From the NCBI GenBank assembly GCA_021203305.1, contig JAJQBK010000041.1:84151-148150 (forward strand): a stretch of 64,000 nt of DNA, written 5' to 3'. The DNA comes from Lachnospiraceae bacterium. Its GTDB lineage: Bacteria; Bacillota; Clostridia; Lachnospirales; Lachnospiraceae. Positions 1-7,879 of the stretch are shown here, one piece after another. The notes beneath the pieces are model-generated. The model saw only the letters and a list, made by a program, of their open reading frames with translations. It did not search any database and was not told the origin of the DNA. The first letter of the stretch is position 1. Every line of letters starts with the position of its first letter. Both the position numbers and the translations under genes were made by a program.

Positions 1-1165
1 GATTCCAGTCGATAAAGAAATCCCGGTACTCAGAATCCTCCCCGTTCTGGAGCAGATCCTGAAACTGAGGGGAATTTACGGAGGCATGGTTTAAAATAAG
101 ATCCAGCTTCAGGTCAATCCCCAGACGGTTCAGCTCCTCTAAATCCTGCCGCCCGGCGTACTCCTCATTCAGGCCGTAATCAATGACCGAAAAGCCCCGG
201 TCCAGGTCCGAATGATAGAGGCTAGGCAGGATATAAAAGGACTGGAAGGCGCCCAGCCATTCGGGCGACGCGATCAGCCTGTTCATTTCGCAAAGCCTCC
301 CGCCCAGGCTGTCCGGATAAGCGTTCAGCATGGGGCCGTTGTCCACTGACTCAGAAAAAACAAAGTCCACTGTTGCCGCCTGTCTTTTCAGCTGCTCCTG
401 TTCAATCTCCAATACCATAGCCGTGAACGGACTGTCCACGTCTTTGTCCCGGTTTCTTTCCATACGCCGTGCCAGGGTCTCCTGCGGAGTGCTGTCCAGA
501 TAAATAGACAGATCCACTCCCTGAAAATAACCGCTGTTGGCGTGGGTCCACTCGATCAGAAGCACCTGAATTTCCCGAAAATCCGTCTCCTCATACCAGA
601 CCTCCGTCTCCTCCCGCCCCATTTTGCGAAGCCAGATTTTTTCCGCCCCGGCATGAAAGGAGGAGACAACCGCCTCCACCTTCGGAAAGTCCAGCTCCCT
701 TGGCGACCCCAGATAGGCGGCAAGTCCCTTTCTCCCCGCGTCCAGATAATTCCAGAACCAGGGATGCACCCCGGCATGCGTCCGGTCCGCGTCCCCGCCA
801 AGCTTTTGCCACTGCTGCACCAGAGCAAAGCGATCCGGCGTATAAACGCCGCTGTCCACCAGCCCTCTCAACCCGTACTCCCTGTAAATTCGCAGCCGCT
901 CCACGTCATTGTACCTGGGAATCCTGCGGGGATAATCGTCCCCCGCCAGCACATAACAGCCAATGCCGTCTTTTTCCAGATTTTCCTTCAGCAGCGCCGC
1001 GATGCTGGTCTTGCCCGAGCCGGAACCGCCGCTTAAACCGACCACCGCCCGATGTCTGGGGCTGTTTGCGAGTGCCTCCGTCAGCCTGCCATGTATCTGC
1101 CCGTATATGTAGTCCGCTTTCCGCACGATTGCTGAATTCTGATTTTGTAAACCGCTCTCTGACAT
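1..1165 (-). CDS. P-loop sugar kinase fused to GH13_18 sucrose-phosphorylase domain (partial, runs off window)
   Basis: The reading frame is open from an ATG at 1163-1165 to the window edge, giving 388 codons, with AAGGAGA about nine bases upstream. Residues 46-53 form a Walker A loop (GGSGSGKT) in a uridine-kinase-like fold. From about residue 277 the sequence turns into the N-terminal part of a GH13_18 phosphorylase: a MLNAYPDS block, then ILPSLYHSDLDRGFSV and DLILNHASVNSPQF, the GH13 region-I signature. It is the last visible gene of the alpha-galactoside operon, 66 bases after the GH36 gene. In Ruminococcus gnavus a sucrose kinase domain is fused instead to GH36 (AgaSK) and a separate GH13_18 enzyme phosphorolyses sucrose 6F-phosphate. 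The inferred role here is sucrose phosphorylation plus phosphorolysis in one chain. The kinase substrate is inferred, not visible. Confidence 0.8.
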   Translation of the reverse strand, partial: MSESGLQNQNSAIVRKADYIYGQIHGRLTEALANSPRHRAVVGLSGGSGSGKTSIAALLKENLEKDGIGCYVLAGDDYPRRIPRYNDVERLRIYREYGLRGLVDSGVYTPDRFALVQQWQKLGGDADRTHAGVHPWFWNYLDAGRKGLAAYLGSPRELDFPKVEAVVSSFHAGAEKIWLRKMGREETEVWYEETDFREIQVLLIEWTHANSGYFQGVDLSIYLDSTPQETLARRMERNRDKDVDSPFTAMVLEIEQEQLKRQAATVDFVFSESVDNGPMLNAYPDSLGGRLCEMNRLIASPEWLGAFQSFYILPSLYHSDLDRGFSVIDYGLNEEYAGRQDLEELNRLGIDLKLDLILNHASVNSPQFQDLLQNGEDSEYRDFFIDWN

Positions 1166-1231
1166 TTTTATTGGTCTCCTTGATTCATTTTCCGAACTAA
1201 ACATCCATTGCAAAACCGACGCGACCCTTTG

Positions 1232-3415
1232 CTATGTCTGCCTCCTCCAAAACTCCACCTGATACCCGCGATACTCCCCCATCTCCAAAGGCAGCGGAAT
1301 CCCCGCCTCCATCAGCGCCGATCCGCTGTAAACCCTGCTATCCAACGTGTTTTCATACTCCGCCTCCGGCAAAAGCCCCTTCATCCTGACATAAGAAACA
1401 GGCGCGTTCCCATGCTTCTTCATCATCACCACACTCAAAAGCGCCCTGTCCTTCTCTTTTGAAACAAACGCCCATGCTGCGAACGCCTCCTCATACGGAT
1501 CGCTTAAACGATAATAGTCCCCATTTCTGACCAGGCCTTCCACCTTTCGAAATGTCCGGACCTGCTCCCTGACCTCCTCCTTCTCCGTTTCCGAAAGCAG
1601 TGCCGGGTTCAGCTCATACCCGAAGGTTCCCGCCATAGCCACAATTCCCCGGGTCTTAAGGCTCACCTCCCGCCCTGTCTGATGATTGGGTACCGCTGAC
1701 ACATGCGCGCCCACCGTGCAGGCCGGATAAAAGAAGGATGTGCCGTACTGAATGAAAACCCGATCCGCGGCGTCCGTATTATCGCTGCACCAGATCTGCG
1801 GCGTATAATAAAGCATCCCCGCGTCAAACCGGCCGCCGCCCCCGCTGCAGCCCTCAATCAGTAAATCCGGATAGCGTGCCGTCAGCTTTTCCAGAAAATC
1901 ATAAAGCCCCAGCACATAGTCATAAGCCACCTTCCCCGGCACTCCCTTCGCGGAGGCAAAGTCCGCAAGACTGCGGTTCATGTCCCATTTCAGGTACTCG
2001 ATATTTCCCGAATCCAGCACCTGACAGACCTGAGTGAAAACAGCTTCTCTGACATCCTCCCTGGAAAAATCCAGCACCAGCTGATTTCTCCCTCTGACCG
2101 GCGTCCTGCCGGGAAAGCGTAAGGCCCAGTCCGGGTGCGCCCGGTACAGGTCGCTGTCCTCGGAAACCATCTCCGGCTCCATCCAGATACCGAAACGGAC
2201 TCCCAGATCATTGACCTTTCCCACCAGCTCCTTAAGGCTCATGCCCAGCTTCTGTTTATTGACCTGCCAGTCGCCCAGACCGCTGTCGTCATTGTCCCGC
2301 TTTCCAAACCAGCCGTCGTCCATGACCACCATGTCCACGCCCAGCTCCTTTGCCTCTGAAGCCAGATTCACAATCGTCTCCCCCGTGAAATCAAAATAAG
2401 CCGCCTCCCAGCTGTTGAGCAGCAGGGGCCTTTCTCCATGGGCATATTTTCCCCTGCAAATATGATTGCGGATGCAGTCGTGGTAGCGCCTGGACAACGC
2501 TCCCAGCCCCTGATCGGAGAAGCACAAAATGGTTTCCGGCACCGTAAAGCTCTCCCCGGGATTCAATGGATAATGAAAATAATCGCTCTGCAATCCCATC
2601 AGCACCCTGGTCTGGTCAAACTGGTCTTTCTCCGCCTCACAGCTGAAATTGCCGCTGTATACAAACAGAAGGCCGTAACAGCTTCCCTGCTCCTCGGTGG
2701 TATTTTTCCCCGCCAGAATCACCCCCGGATTGTACTGATGGGAGGAGGCTCCCCGCCTGCTGCCGATGGAAAAGGCGCCATGCCTGATGGGCGCACGCTG
2801 CACATTCCTCTCCATGGCGTGCCGGCCATAAAAGCTGATCAGGTCATACTCTCCATGAAGGAAGTCCAGACAGGCGGAGGCCGCCTTCTGTATCGTCACC
2901 GCGTCCGTTCCCTCATTGGAAATCACCGCGGCGCGGGTAATGATATCCTCGCTCTCCAGCACCCCGTACAATAATTCCACCTGAACGCCGTTTACAGAAT
3001 CCTTCAGCAAAACAGAGAGCGTCTGCGCTTCCTCCTCATCGGCAAACACCGCGGGGAGTCCCCGCAGCGCGTATTTGCCTTTTTTTATTTCATGAGAATA
3101 ATACCGCAGATCGACACACTCCGTGCCGTCGCTGTTCTCTATATCCAGCGCCGCCGACCGGTAGTCTCCCACCCCCAGAGTCGGATATTCCAGAGTCAGC
3201 ACATCCAGGGAATATGTCCGGTCATTGCCCGCGTCCCCCGGATTCCCGGAAAAAGACCTGTCAAAAAAGGGCAACAGATAATCCAGGTTCCCGGACGCTT
3301 TTTTTCCATAATATAAATGGAGCAGCTCGCCGCGGCTGTCCGCCTTCATCTGATAAGTGGTGTGTAAAGTCTCTAATGTAAAAATCCGTTCTTTTTCCTG
3401 ATAAATAATTGCCAT
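1232..3415 (-). CDS. alpha-galactosidase, GH36
   Basis: This cytoplasmic retaining alpha-galactosidase of 727 residues has the usual length for bacterial GH36 enzymes and no signal peptide. The nucleophile is Asp478 in KWDMNRS and the acid/base is Asp545 in CSDNTDA, spacing that matches characterised GH36 enzymes. VVMDDGWFG and the glycine-rich IEGCSGGGGRFD segment are also present. It removes terminal alpha-1,6-galactose from melibiose, raffinose or stachyose. It follows the two permease genes and precedes the kinase-phosphorylase fusion, so released sucrose would pass to the next gene product. The substrate assignment rests on family and operon context. Confidence 0.95.
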   Translation of the reverse strand: MAIIYQEKERIFTLETLHTTYQMKADSRGELLHLYYGKKASGNLDYLLPFFDRSFSGNPGDAGNDRTYSLDVLTLEYPTLGVGDYRSAALDIENSDGTECVDLRYYSHEIKKGKYALRGLPAVFADEEEAQTLSVLLKDSVNGVQVELLYGVLESEDIITRAAVISNEGTDAVTIQKAASACLDFLHGEYDLISFYGRHAMERNVQRAPIRHGAFSIGSRRGASSHQYNPGVILAGKNTTEEQGSCYGLLFVYSGNFSCEAEKDQFDQTRVLMGLQSDYFHYPLNPGESFTVPETILCFSDQGLGALSRRYHDCIRNHICRGKYAHGERPLLLNSWEAAYFDFTGETIVNLASEAKELGVDMVVMDDGWFGKRDNDDSGLGDWQVNKQKLGMSLKELVGKVNDLGVRFGIWMEPEMVSEDSDLYRAHPDWALRFPGRTPVRGRNQLVLDFSREDVREAVFTQVCQVLDSGNIEYLKWDMNRSLADFASAKGVPGKVAYDYVLGLYDFLEKLTARYPDLLIEGCSGGGGRFDAGMLYYTPQIWCSDNTDAADRVFIQYGTSFFYPACTVGAHVSAVPNHQTGREVSLKTRGIVAMAGTFGYELNPALLSETEKEEVREQVRTFRKVEGLVRNGDYYRLSDPYEEAFAAWAFVSKEKDRALLSVVMMKKHGNAPVSYVRMKGLLPEAEYENTLDSRVYSGSALMEAGIPLPLEMGEYRGYQVEFWRRQT

Positions 3416-3495
3416 CTTCTCAAAATCCTTTTGAATACTGTTTCAATCCCGTCCGCCCCGGGACACTTCCTGTAAAACACTGTTCATCTATCCAT

Positions 3496-4332
3496 TTACT
3501 TCACCGCGCCGTTGACCACGCCGTTCAAAATCTGCTTCTGGCAGATCAGATAGAAAATCAGTATCGGAATCAGCGCCAGCAGATAGGAAGCGAAGGCCAG
3601 GTTATAATTGGTTCCAAACTGCGACTGGAAATTTAACTGCGCTAACGGCAGGGTATTTTCATCCGAGCCCGCCATAATCACCAGAGGCGTCATTACGTCA
3701 TTCCAGACCGACAATGCCGTCAGCACGGCGACCGTGGCGTGCATGGGCCGCATAATCGGGAAAATAATCGTCCAGTAGGTCCGCCAGGTGGAAGCCCCGT
3801 CCACCCTGGCCGCCTCCTCCAACGCGATGGGGATGTTCACCAGATAGCCCGAGTACAGCATGATGTTCATGGGCATGTAAAACACCACATACAAAATCAC
3901 CACGCCCACCCAGTTGTCCAGCCCCATCTCCGCCGTCTGCTTAGCCAGGGGCATCATCAGAATGGCGAAGGGAACGAACATGCCGCTGACGATGAAAAGA
4001 TAGACAAAATTATAAAATTTAGAGCCCTTTTTATTTCTGCCCAGGGCGTAGCCCATCAGGGAATGCAGGATCACTGCCAGCACCACCGTAGACACCGTGA
4101 TTTTCAGGCTGTTAAAGAGCGAATGCCAGAAATCCGTGATTTCCATGGCCTCCCTGAAATTCTGCAGGCTCCAGGAGGAGGGTAGGGACAGAATGCCGCT
4201 GATGGTATTGGTCATTTCCGAGGGCTGCTTGAAGGCAATGACCACGGTCATATATAATGGAAAAATAATGGTGGTGAGCCCCAGAATCAGAACCGTCATG
4301 GCGCCCCAGTTGCTTTTTTTCCTGATTTTCAT
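3496..4332 (-). CDS. ABC sugar transporter permease, MalG/MsmG type
   Basis: This is a 278-residue inner-membrane permease with about six hydrophobic segments. The cytoplasmic EAA loop, EEAARVDGAS followed by TIIFP, contacts the ATPase. It is the second permease of the alpha-galactoside importer. Its start ATG is preceded by two short overlapping reading frames that duplicate the end of the upstream permease gene, and a GTAAGGAGGAG ribosome site lies directly in front of it. No ATPase gene is in the operon, so a shared MsmK-like ATPase elsewhere is inferred. Confidence 0.93.
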   Translation of the reverse strand: MKIRKKSNWGAMTVLILGLTTIIFPLYMTVVIAFKQPSEMTNTISGILSLPSSWSLQNFREAMEITDFWHSLFNSLKITVSTVVLAVILHSLMGYALGRNKKGSKFYNFVYLFIVSGMFVPFAILMMPLAKQTAEMGLDNWVGVVILYVVFYMPMNIMLYSGYLVNIPIALEEAARVDGASTWRTYWTIIFPIMRPMHATVAVLTALSVWNDVMTPLVIMAGSDENTLPLAQLNFQSQFGTNYNLAFASYLLALIPILIFYLICQKQILNGVVNGAVK

Positions 4333-4337
4333 GATAA

Positions 4338-4391
4338 CTACTCCTCCTTACTTAAAGTGATCCGCATCCGGTTCACAGACTTGATTTTCAT
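4338..4391 (-). CDS. mini-ORF 2 (17 residues) in duplicated permease junction
   Basis: A short frame starts at the ATG that overlaps the stop of mini-ORF 1 (TAATG) and ends in TAG six bases before the MsmG-type permease start. Its sequence begins MKI like the downstream permease and ends SKEE, like the tail of the upstream one. It carries a GTAAGGAGGAG ribosome site inside its own 3' end. It probably acts as a coupling cistron rather than a functional peptide. Confidence 0.45.
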   Translation of the reverse strand: MKIKSVNRMRITLSKEE

Positions 4392-4450
4392 TACAGCTGC
4401 TCCTCCTTACCTGAAGTGATCCGCGTCCGGTTCACAGACTTGATTTTCAT
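4391..4450 (-). CDS. mini-ORF 1 (19 residues) in duplicated permease junction
   Basis: Its ATG overlaps the TAA of the upstream permease (TAATG), and its own TAA overlaps the ATG of mini-ORF 2. The peptide starts MKIKS and ends ITSGKEEQL, nearly the same as the last residues of the upstream permease (QITGGKEEQL). The ribosome site GTAAGGAGGAG of the permease end drives it. It is most simply a by-product of tail duplication that preserves translational coupling. Confidence 0.5.
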   Translation of the reverse strand: MKIKSVNRTRITSGKEEQL

Positions 4451-5316
4451 TATAATTGCTCCTCCTTACCTCCCGTGATCTGCATCTGTGTCACGGAAAT
4501 AATTACAATGACAATGAAGAAAATGACCGCGTTGGCGCTCTGGAAACCAAACTGGCCGCCGGACATCCCGTTATTGTAAATCAGATAGGAGATGGACTCC
4601 GTGCTCTGCGCCGGGCCTCCCTGGGTTAACGCCACGATCTGGTCGAAGACCATCAGAAAGTTTTTCACGCACAGCACCATATTGATGGAGAAAAACGGGA
4701 TGATCAGCGGAAATGTCAGATAGCGGAACTGCTTCCACCCGGTGGCTCCATCCAGGCCGCCCGCCTCGTACACATCCTCCGGTACCGTCTGTAAGCCGGA
4801 AATATAGATGATGGTGTTCATGGCTACGGACTGCCAGGCGCAGACGATCATGATACCGATCCAGGCGGTACCGGTTCTGGACAGGATGCTGGTGCTCAGC
4901 GCCTCCACGCCGATCATACTGCCCATGGCGGGCAGAATATAGGTAAAGAAATAGTTGAAAATATAGCCCACTACCAGGGAACCCAGCACATTGGGCAGAA
5001 AATAGGCTCCCCTGAAAAAGCTTTTGCCCCGGATTTTGCTGTTCAGGCACAGCGCCAGCAGGAGGCTGACCACATTCACCACAATGGTGGTCACGATGGC
5101 CAGCTTGAAAGTAAAGAGATAGGACTTGCCCACTCTCTCGTCCGAAAACAGGTCGATGTAGTTGCGCAGCCCCACCCAGTCGTAGCTGCCGTATCCCCGG
5201 AAATTGGTGAAGCTGTAGATCACGCCGCGAATCAACGGAATGGTGTTGAAGCAGACAAACAGCGCCAGAATCGGGATGGTAATCAGTAAAAAGGTTATTT
5301 TTCTATCGTTTTTCAT
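4450..5316 (-). CDS. ABC sugar transporter permease, MalF/MsmF type
   Basis: This is a 288-residue membrane permease with six predicted hydrophobic helices. The EAA loop reads YEAGGLDGATGWKQF with TFPL after it. It forms the heterodimeric channel with the downstream permease for the binding lipoprotein encoded just upstream. Its 3' end contains the GTAAGGAGGAG ribosome site for the next frame, and its TAA stop overlaps the next ATG. This junction has been copied twice in tandem. Family assignment is firm, and the alpha-galactoside substrate comes from the adjoining GH36 gene. Confidence 0.93.
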   Translation of the reverse strand: MKNDRKITFLLITIPILALFVCFNTIPLIRGVIYSFTNFRGYGSYDWVGLRNYIDLFSDERVGKSYLFTFKLAIVTTIVVNVVSLLLALCLNSKIRGKSFFRGAYFLPNVLGSLVVGYIFNYFFTYILPAMGSMIGVEALSTSILSRTGTAWIGIMIVCAWQSVAMNTIIYISGLQTVPEDVYEAGGLDGATGWKQFRYLTFPLIIPFFSINMVLCVKNFLMVFDQIVALTQGGPAQSTESISYLIYNNGMSGGQFGFQSANAVIFFIVIVIISVTQMQITGGKEEQL

Positions 5317-5339
5317 TTCAATCCGCTCTCCTTTCCCTC

Positions 5340-6632
5340 TTACTCCTGCGAGGCCTCATAATCCTGCACCATGCGGATGATGTCCCGGTTGTACCTTTGC
5401 CAGTCGGTGTCAAAATCCGCCAGGAACGCGTCCACGTCCTGCTCAATCAGGAAAGTCTGAAGCATGGCGTCCACAGACATTTCGGAAGGATAATAATGAT
5501 CCTGGAAATCGGTCATGTTGCCGGACTCGATGTAGTCCGCCATGCCGTCCAGAATGGGGGACAGTGTAAAGTCACCGTTTTTACAGGGGATAGCGGTCTG
5601 ATCGTCTATGTACTGCTGGATATTTTCATTCTCCATGAGAAAGTCCAGCACCTCATAGGCCGCCTCCTTATTTTCACAGGCCTCCGTGATGCAGAACATC
5701 AGGTCAATGCCGGAGTTGAGGGTGTTGCTTTCGGCGTCATCATTGGCCGGGAGGACAAAGGAGCCCAGATTCATATCCGGATTGACGGACAAAATCTGCG
5801 GCGCCGCGTAGCTGCCGATCATATACATGGCGGACTGGCCTCTGGCAAAGGCTGTGCAGGCGTCATTGTAACCGTAGGCAAAGGGTCCGCTCTCGCCGTA
5901 CTGCAAAAGTTCCAGATACTTCTCAGCGGTCTCCCGGTATTCCTCCGTGAAGGTGGTCTCGCCCCGGTTCACCTGTTTGGTAACATCCGCGTCGCTCAAA
6001 CTCACCGCCATGGCGTTCCAGGGAGCCAGACAGGTCCAGGTGTCCTTATATCCGAAATAAAACGGCAGGATTCCCTCTTCGGAAATTTCCTCACACAGGG
6101 CGATCAGCTCCTCCCAGTCAGTGGGAATTTCCCAGTCATACTCCTCAAACATATCCACGTTGTAAAGAATGCCCGCCGCGTTGGCCACATAGGGAACCCC
6201 ATATGTCCCGTCCACAGGCACAAACTCCAGATTTTCCAGGATTTCCAGATAACCCTCGTTGATGTCCGCAAGGCCCTCATAATCGGACACATCGGCAAGA
6301 ATCCCGGCGTCCACATAGTAGGAGTAGTTGATGTCGCCGCCGATCCCGATGATATCCGGATAATCCTCCCGGATGAACCGGGTCTTTAAAATCGTGTTGG
6401 CGTCGTTGGGCGAGCTGATCTTTAACTCAATGTCATCATGGGTCGCGTTAAATTCTTCCTCCAGCGCTTCAAAGTAGTCCGCCGCCTCGGGCTTATACTG
6501 CACGATCTCAATCACGGTTTTGCCGCTGTCCGCACTGCTGCCACAGCCTGTGAGAAGGACCCCTGCCAACGCAACTGACGCGGCTGCAAGCCCAAGGGGT
6601 AACCCTTTGTGCTTCCCGCTCTCTGGTTTCAT
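5340..6632 (-). CDS. ABC sugar-binding lipoprotein, MsmE type
   Basis: This 430-residue family-1 solute-binding protein is the first gene of the alpha-galactoside operon. The N-terminus has a basic start, a hydrophobic core and a lipobox ending in Cys30 (LLTGC), so it is anchored outside the membrane by lipidation. The mature part carries typical motifs such as GIGGDINYSYY and NAMAVSLSD. AGGAG lies upstream of the ATG. Transcription starts in the 230-bp region shared with the divergent AraC gene, where control by that regulator is expected. Confidence 0.93.
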   Translation of the reverse strand: MKPESGKHKGLPLGLAAASVALAGVLLTGCGSSADSGKTVIEIVQYKPEAADYFEALEEEFNATHDDIELKISSPNDANTILKTRFIREDYPDIIGIGGDINYSYYVDAGILADVSDYEGLADINEGYLEILENLEFVPVDGTYGVPYVANAAGILYNVDMFEEYDWEIPTDWEELIALCEEISEEGILPFYFGYKDTWTCLAPWNAMAVSLSDADVTKQVNRGETTFTEEYRETAEKYLELLQYGESGPFAYGYNDACTAFARGQSAMYMIGSYAAPQILSVNPDMNLGSFVLPANDDAESNTLNSGIDLMFCITEACENKEAAYEVLDFLMENENIQQYIDDQTAIPCKNGDFTLSPILDGMADYIESGNMTDFQDHYYPSEMSVDAMLQTFLIEQDVDAFLADFDTDWQRYNRDIIRMVQDYEASQE

Positions 6633-6767
6633 AGCATTTCTCCTTTATTTTTTTATTTCCCGGGATTCAACATGTTTGATAAAAGAATTGTAACATATCA
6701 TTATGCTTGCAATGAATGGCTTGATTTCGGTTGTTTTATGGATTTTTGCCGCTTTTTGTTTCTATAC

Positions 6768-6797
6768 TTGAAGTCATGACGCATTTTGGTATATACT
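6768..6797 (+). promoter_or_regulatory. candidate promoter of the AraC regulator gene
   Basis: TTGAAG at 6768-6773 and TATACT at 6792-6797 are separated by 18 bases. They lie 68 bases before the GTG start of the regulator, inside the divergent control region. Confidence 0.4.
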
Positions 6798-6864
6798 GGT
6801 TGAGAACGGCATCGCTCTTCAAGCGAGCATGGCGTAAATCGCAATATTTTTTTGGAGGTACCCC

Positions 6865-7719
6865 GTGAGCGACCTTGTTTTTTCCGTCTTTCCAAGTGAA
6901 AATTTCGTGGACCTGGGCCTGTACCAGTTCGGCAGGGAGCAGTGCGCCCCCTCCCACTCCTTCGGCCCCGCCGCCAGAAACCATTATCTCTTCCACTACT
7001 GCCTCTCCGGCACCGGCACCCTCTACGCTGACAACTCCAGAGGCGAGACCGTCACCTACCAGGTCCGCAGCGGCCAGGGCTTTATGCTCTTCCCCGGCCA
7101 GATTAACACCTACATTGCTGACCGGGATCTGCCCTGGGAATACGCCTGGCTTGAATTTGACGGTCTGCGCGCCAAGGAGACAGTGGAGCTTGCCGGTTTG
7201 AGCCCGGACAGCCCCGTCTATAAGGTACGGAGCAAGGATATCGCCGAGACCATGAAATCTGAGATGCTCTATATCATCGACCACCGGGAGGAATCCCCCT
7301 TCCACCTGATCGGCCATCTCTACCTTTTCATCGACAGCTTTATGCGCTCCTCCGGCTCCATGCGGATCAGCAAGGGCAGCTCGCTCAGGGATTTCTATGT
7401 CAAGGAGGCCTTCACCTACATAGAACAGAATTTTCAGAATGATATTACTGTGGAAGACATTGCCGCGGTCTGCGGCCTGAACAGAAGCTATTTCGGAAAA
7501 ATATTCCATGAAGCCACGGGCAAATCCCCACAGCAGTTCCTCGTCTCCTACCGCATGACCAAGGCGGCGGAGCTGTTAAAGCTGACAGACATGTCCGTGG
7601 CGGACACAGGAAATGCAGTCGGCTATCCAAACCAGCTGCATTTTTCCAGAGCATTTAAATCTGTGTATGGGGTATCCCCCAGGGAGTGGAGGAGTGAGAA
7701 TCGGGTGAGGCGGGGGTGA
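6865..7719 (+). CDS. AraC-family regulator of the alpha-galactoside operon (MsmR/RafR type)
   Basis: This 284-residue protein has an N-terminal cupin-type sugar-sensing domain (about 15-160) and a C-terminal double helix-turn-helix (about 185-280) with the signature AVCGLNRSYFGKIFHEATG and the closing GYPNQLHFSRAFKSVYGVSP. The start is GTG, with GGAGG at 6854-6858 six bases before it. It is divergent from the binding protein-permease-GH36 operon, the same arrangement as msmR in streptococci. It is expected to activate that operon when alpha-galactosides are present. Confidence 0.9.
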   Translation: MSDLVFSVFPSENFVDLGLYQFGREQCAPSHSFGPAARNHYLFHYCLSGTGTLYADNSRGETVTYQVRSGQGFMLFPGQINTYIADRDLPWEYAWLEFDGLRAKETVELAGLSPDSPVYKVRSKDIAETMKSEMLYIIDHREESPFHLIGHLYLFIDSFMRSSGSMRISKGSSLRDFYVKEAFTYIEQNFQNDITVEDIAAVCGLNRSYFGKIFHEATGKSPQQFLVSYRMTKAAELLKLTDMSVADTGNAVGYPNQLHFSRAFKSVYGVSPREWRSENRVRRG

Positions 7720-7823
7720 ATAGCCTGATATTCTATCTTTTTTTCAGAAGTAACCGGAAAGGAAACAAGGATTTCAGAAAATCTGAGCATCACTATAGTT
7801 ATTTATAAATTAGTAAATCATAA

Positions 7824-7852
7824 TTGACTATATTAACAAAAAGTGATATATT
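7824..7852 (+). promoter_or_regulatory. promoter of the DUF234-type ATPase gene
   Basis: TTGACT (7824-7829) and TATATT (7847-7852) have a 17-base spacer, a near-consensus vegetative promoter in an AT-rich stretch. It ends 27 bases before the ATG, with GGAGG at 7869-7873. Confidence 0.75.
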
Positions 7853-7879
7853 ATCCCTATCATAAGCTGGAGGCAAGGT

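Larger units (their letters stand above)
4333..4450 (-). repeat. two tandem 59-bp duplications of a gene junction
   Basis: Two 59-bp units (4333-4391 and 4392-4450) are about 90 percent alike. They also resemble the last 57 bases of the upstream permease gene. Each unit contains a start ATG, a copy of the permease tail (ending GKEEQL or SKEE) and a GTAAGGAGGAG ribosome site. The unit length is not a multiple of three. The overlapping TAATG stop/start in the first unit restores translation, so the duplications keep the cistrons coupled. Confidence 0.9.

Noticed and set aside
5397-6389. Long open frame on the plus strand opposite the binding-protein gene
   Set aside because: It is antisense to a clear lipoprotein gene, has no ribosome site and shows no family motif; it arises from codon bias.
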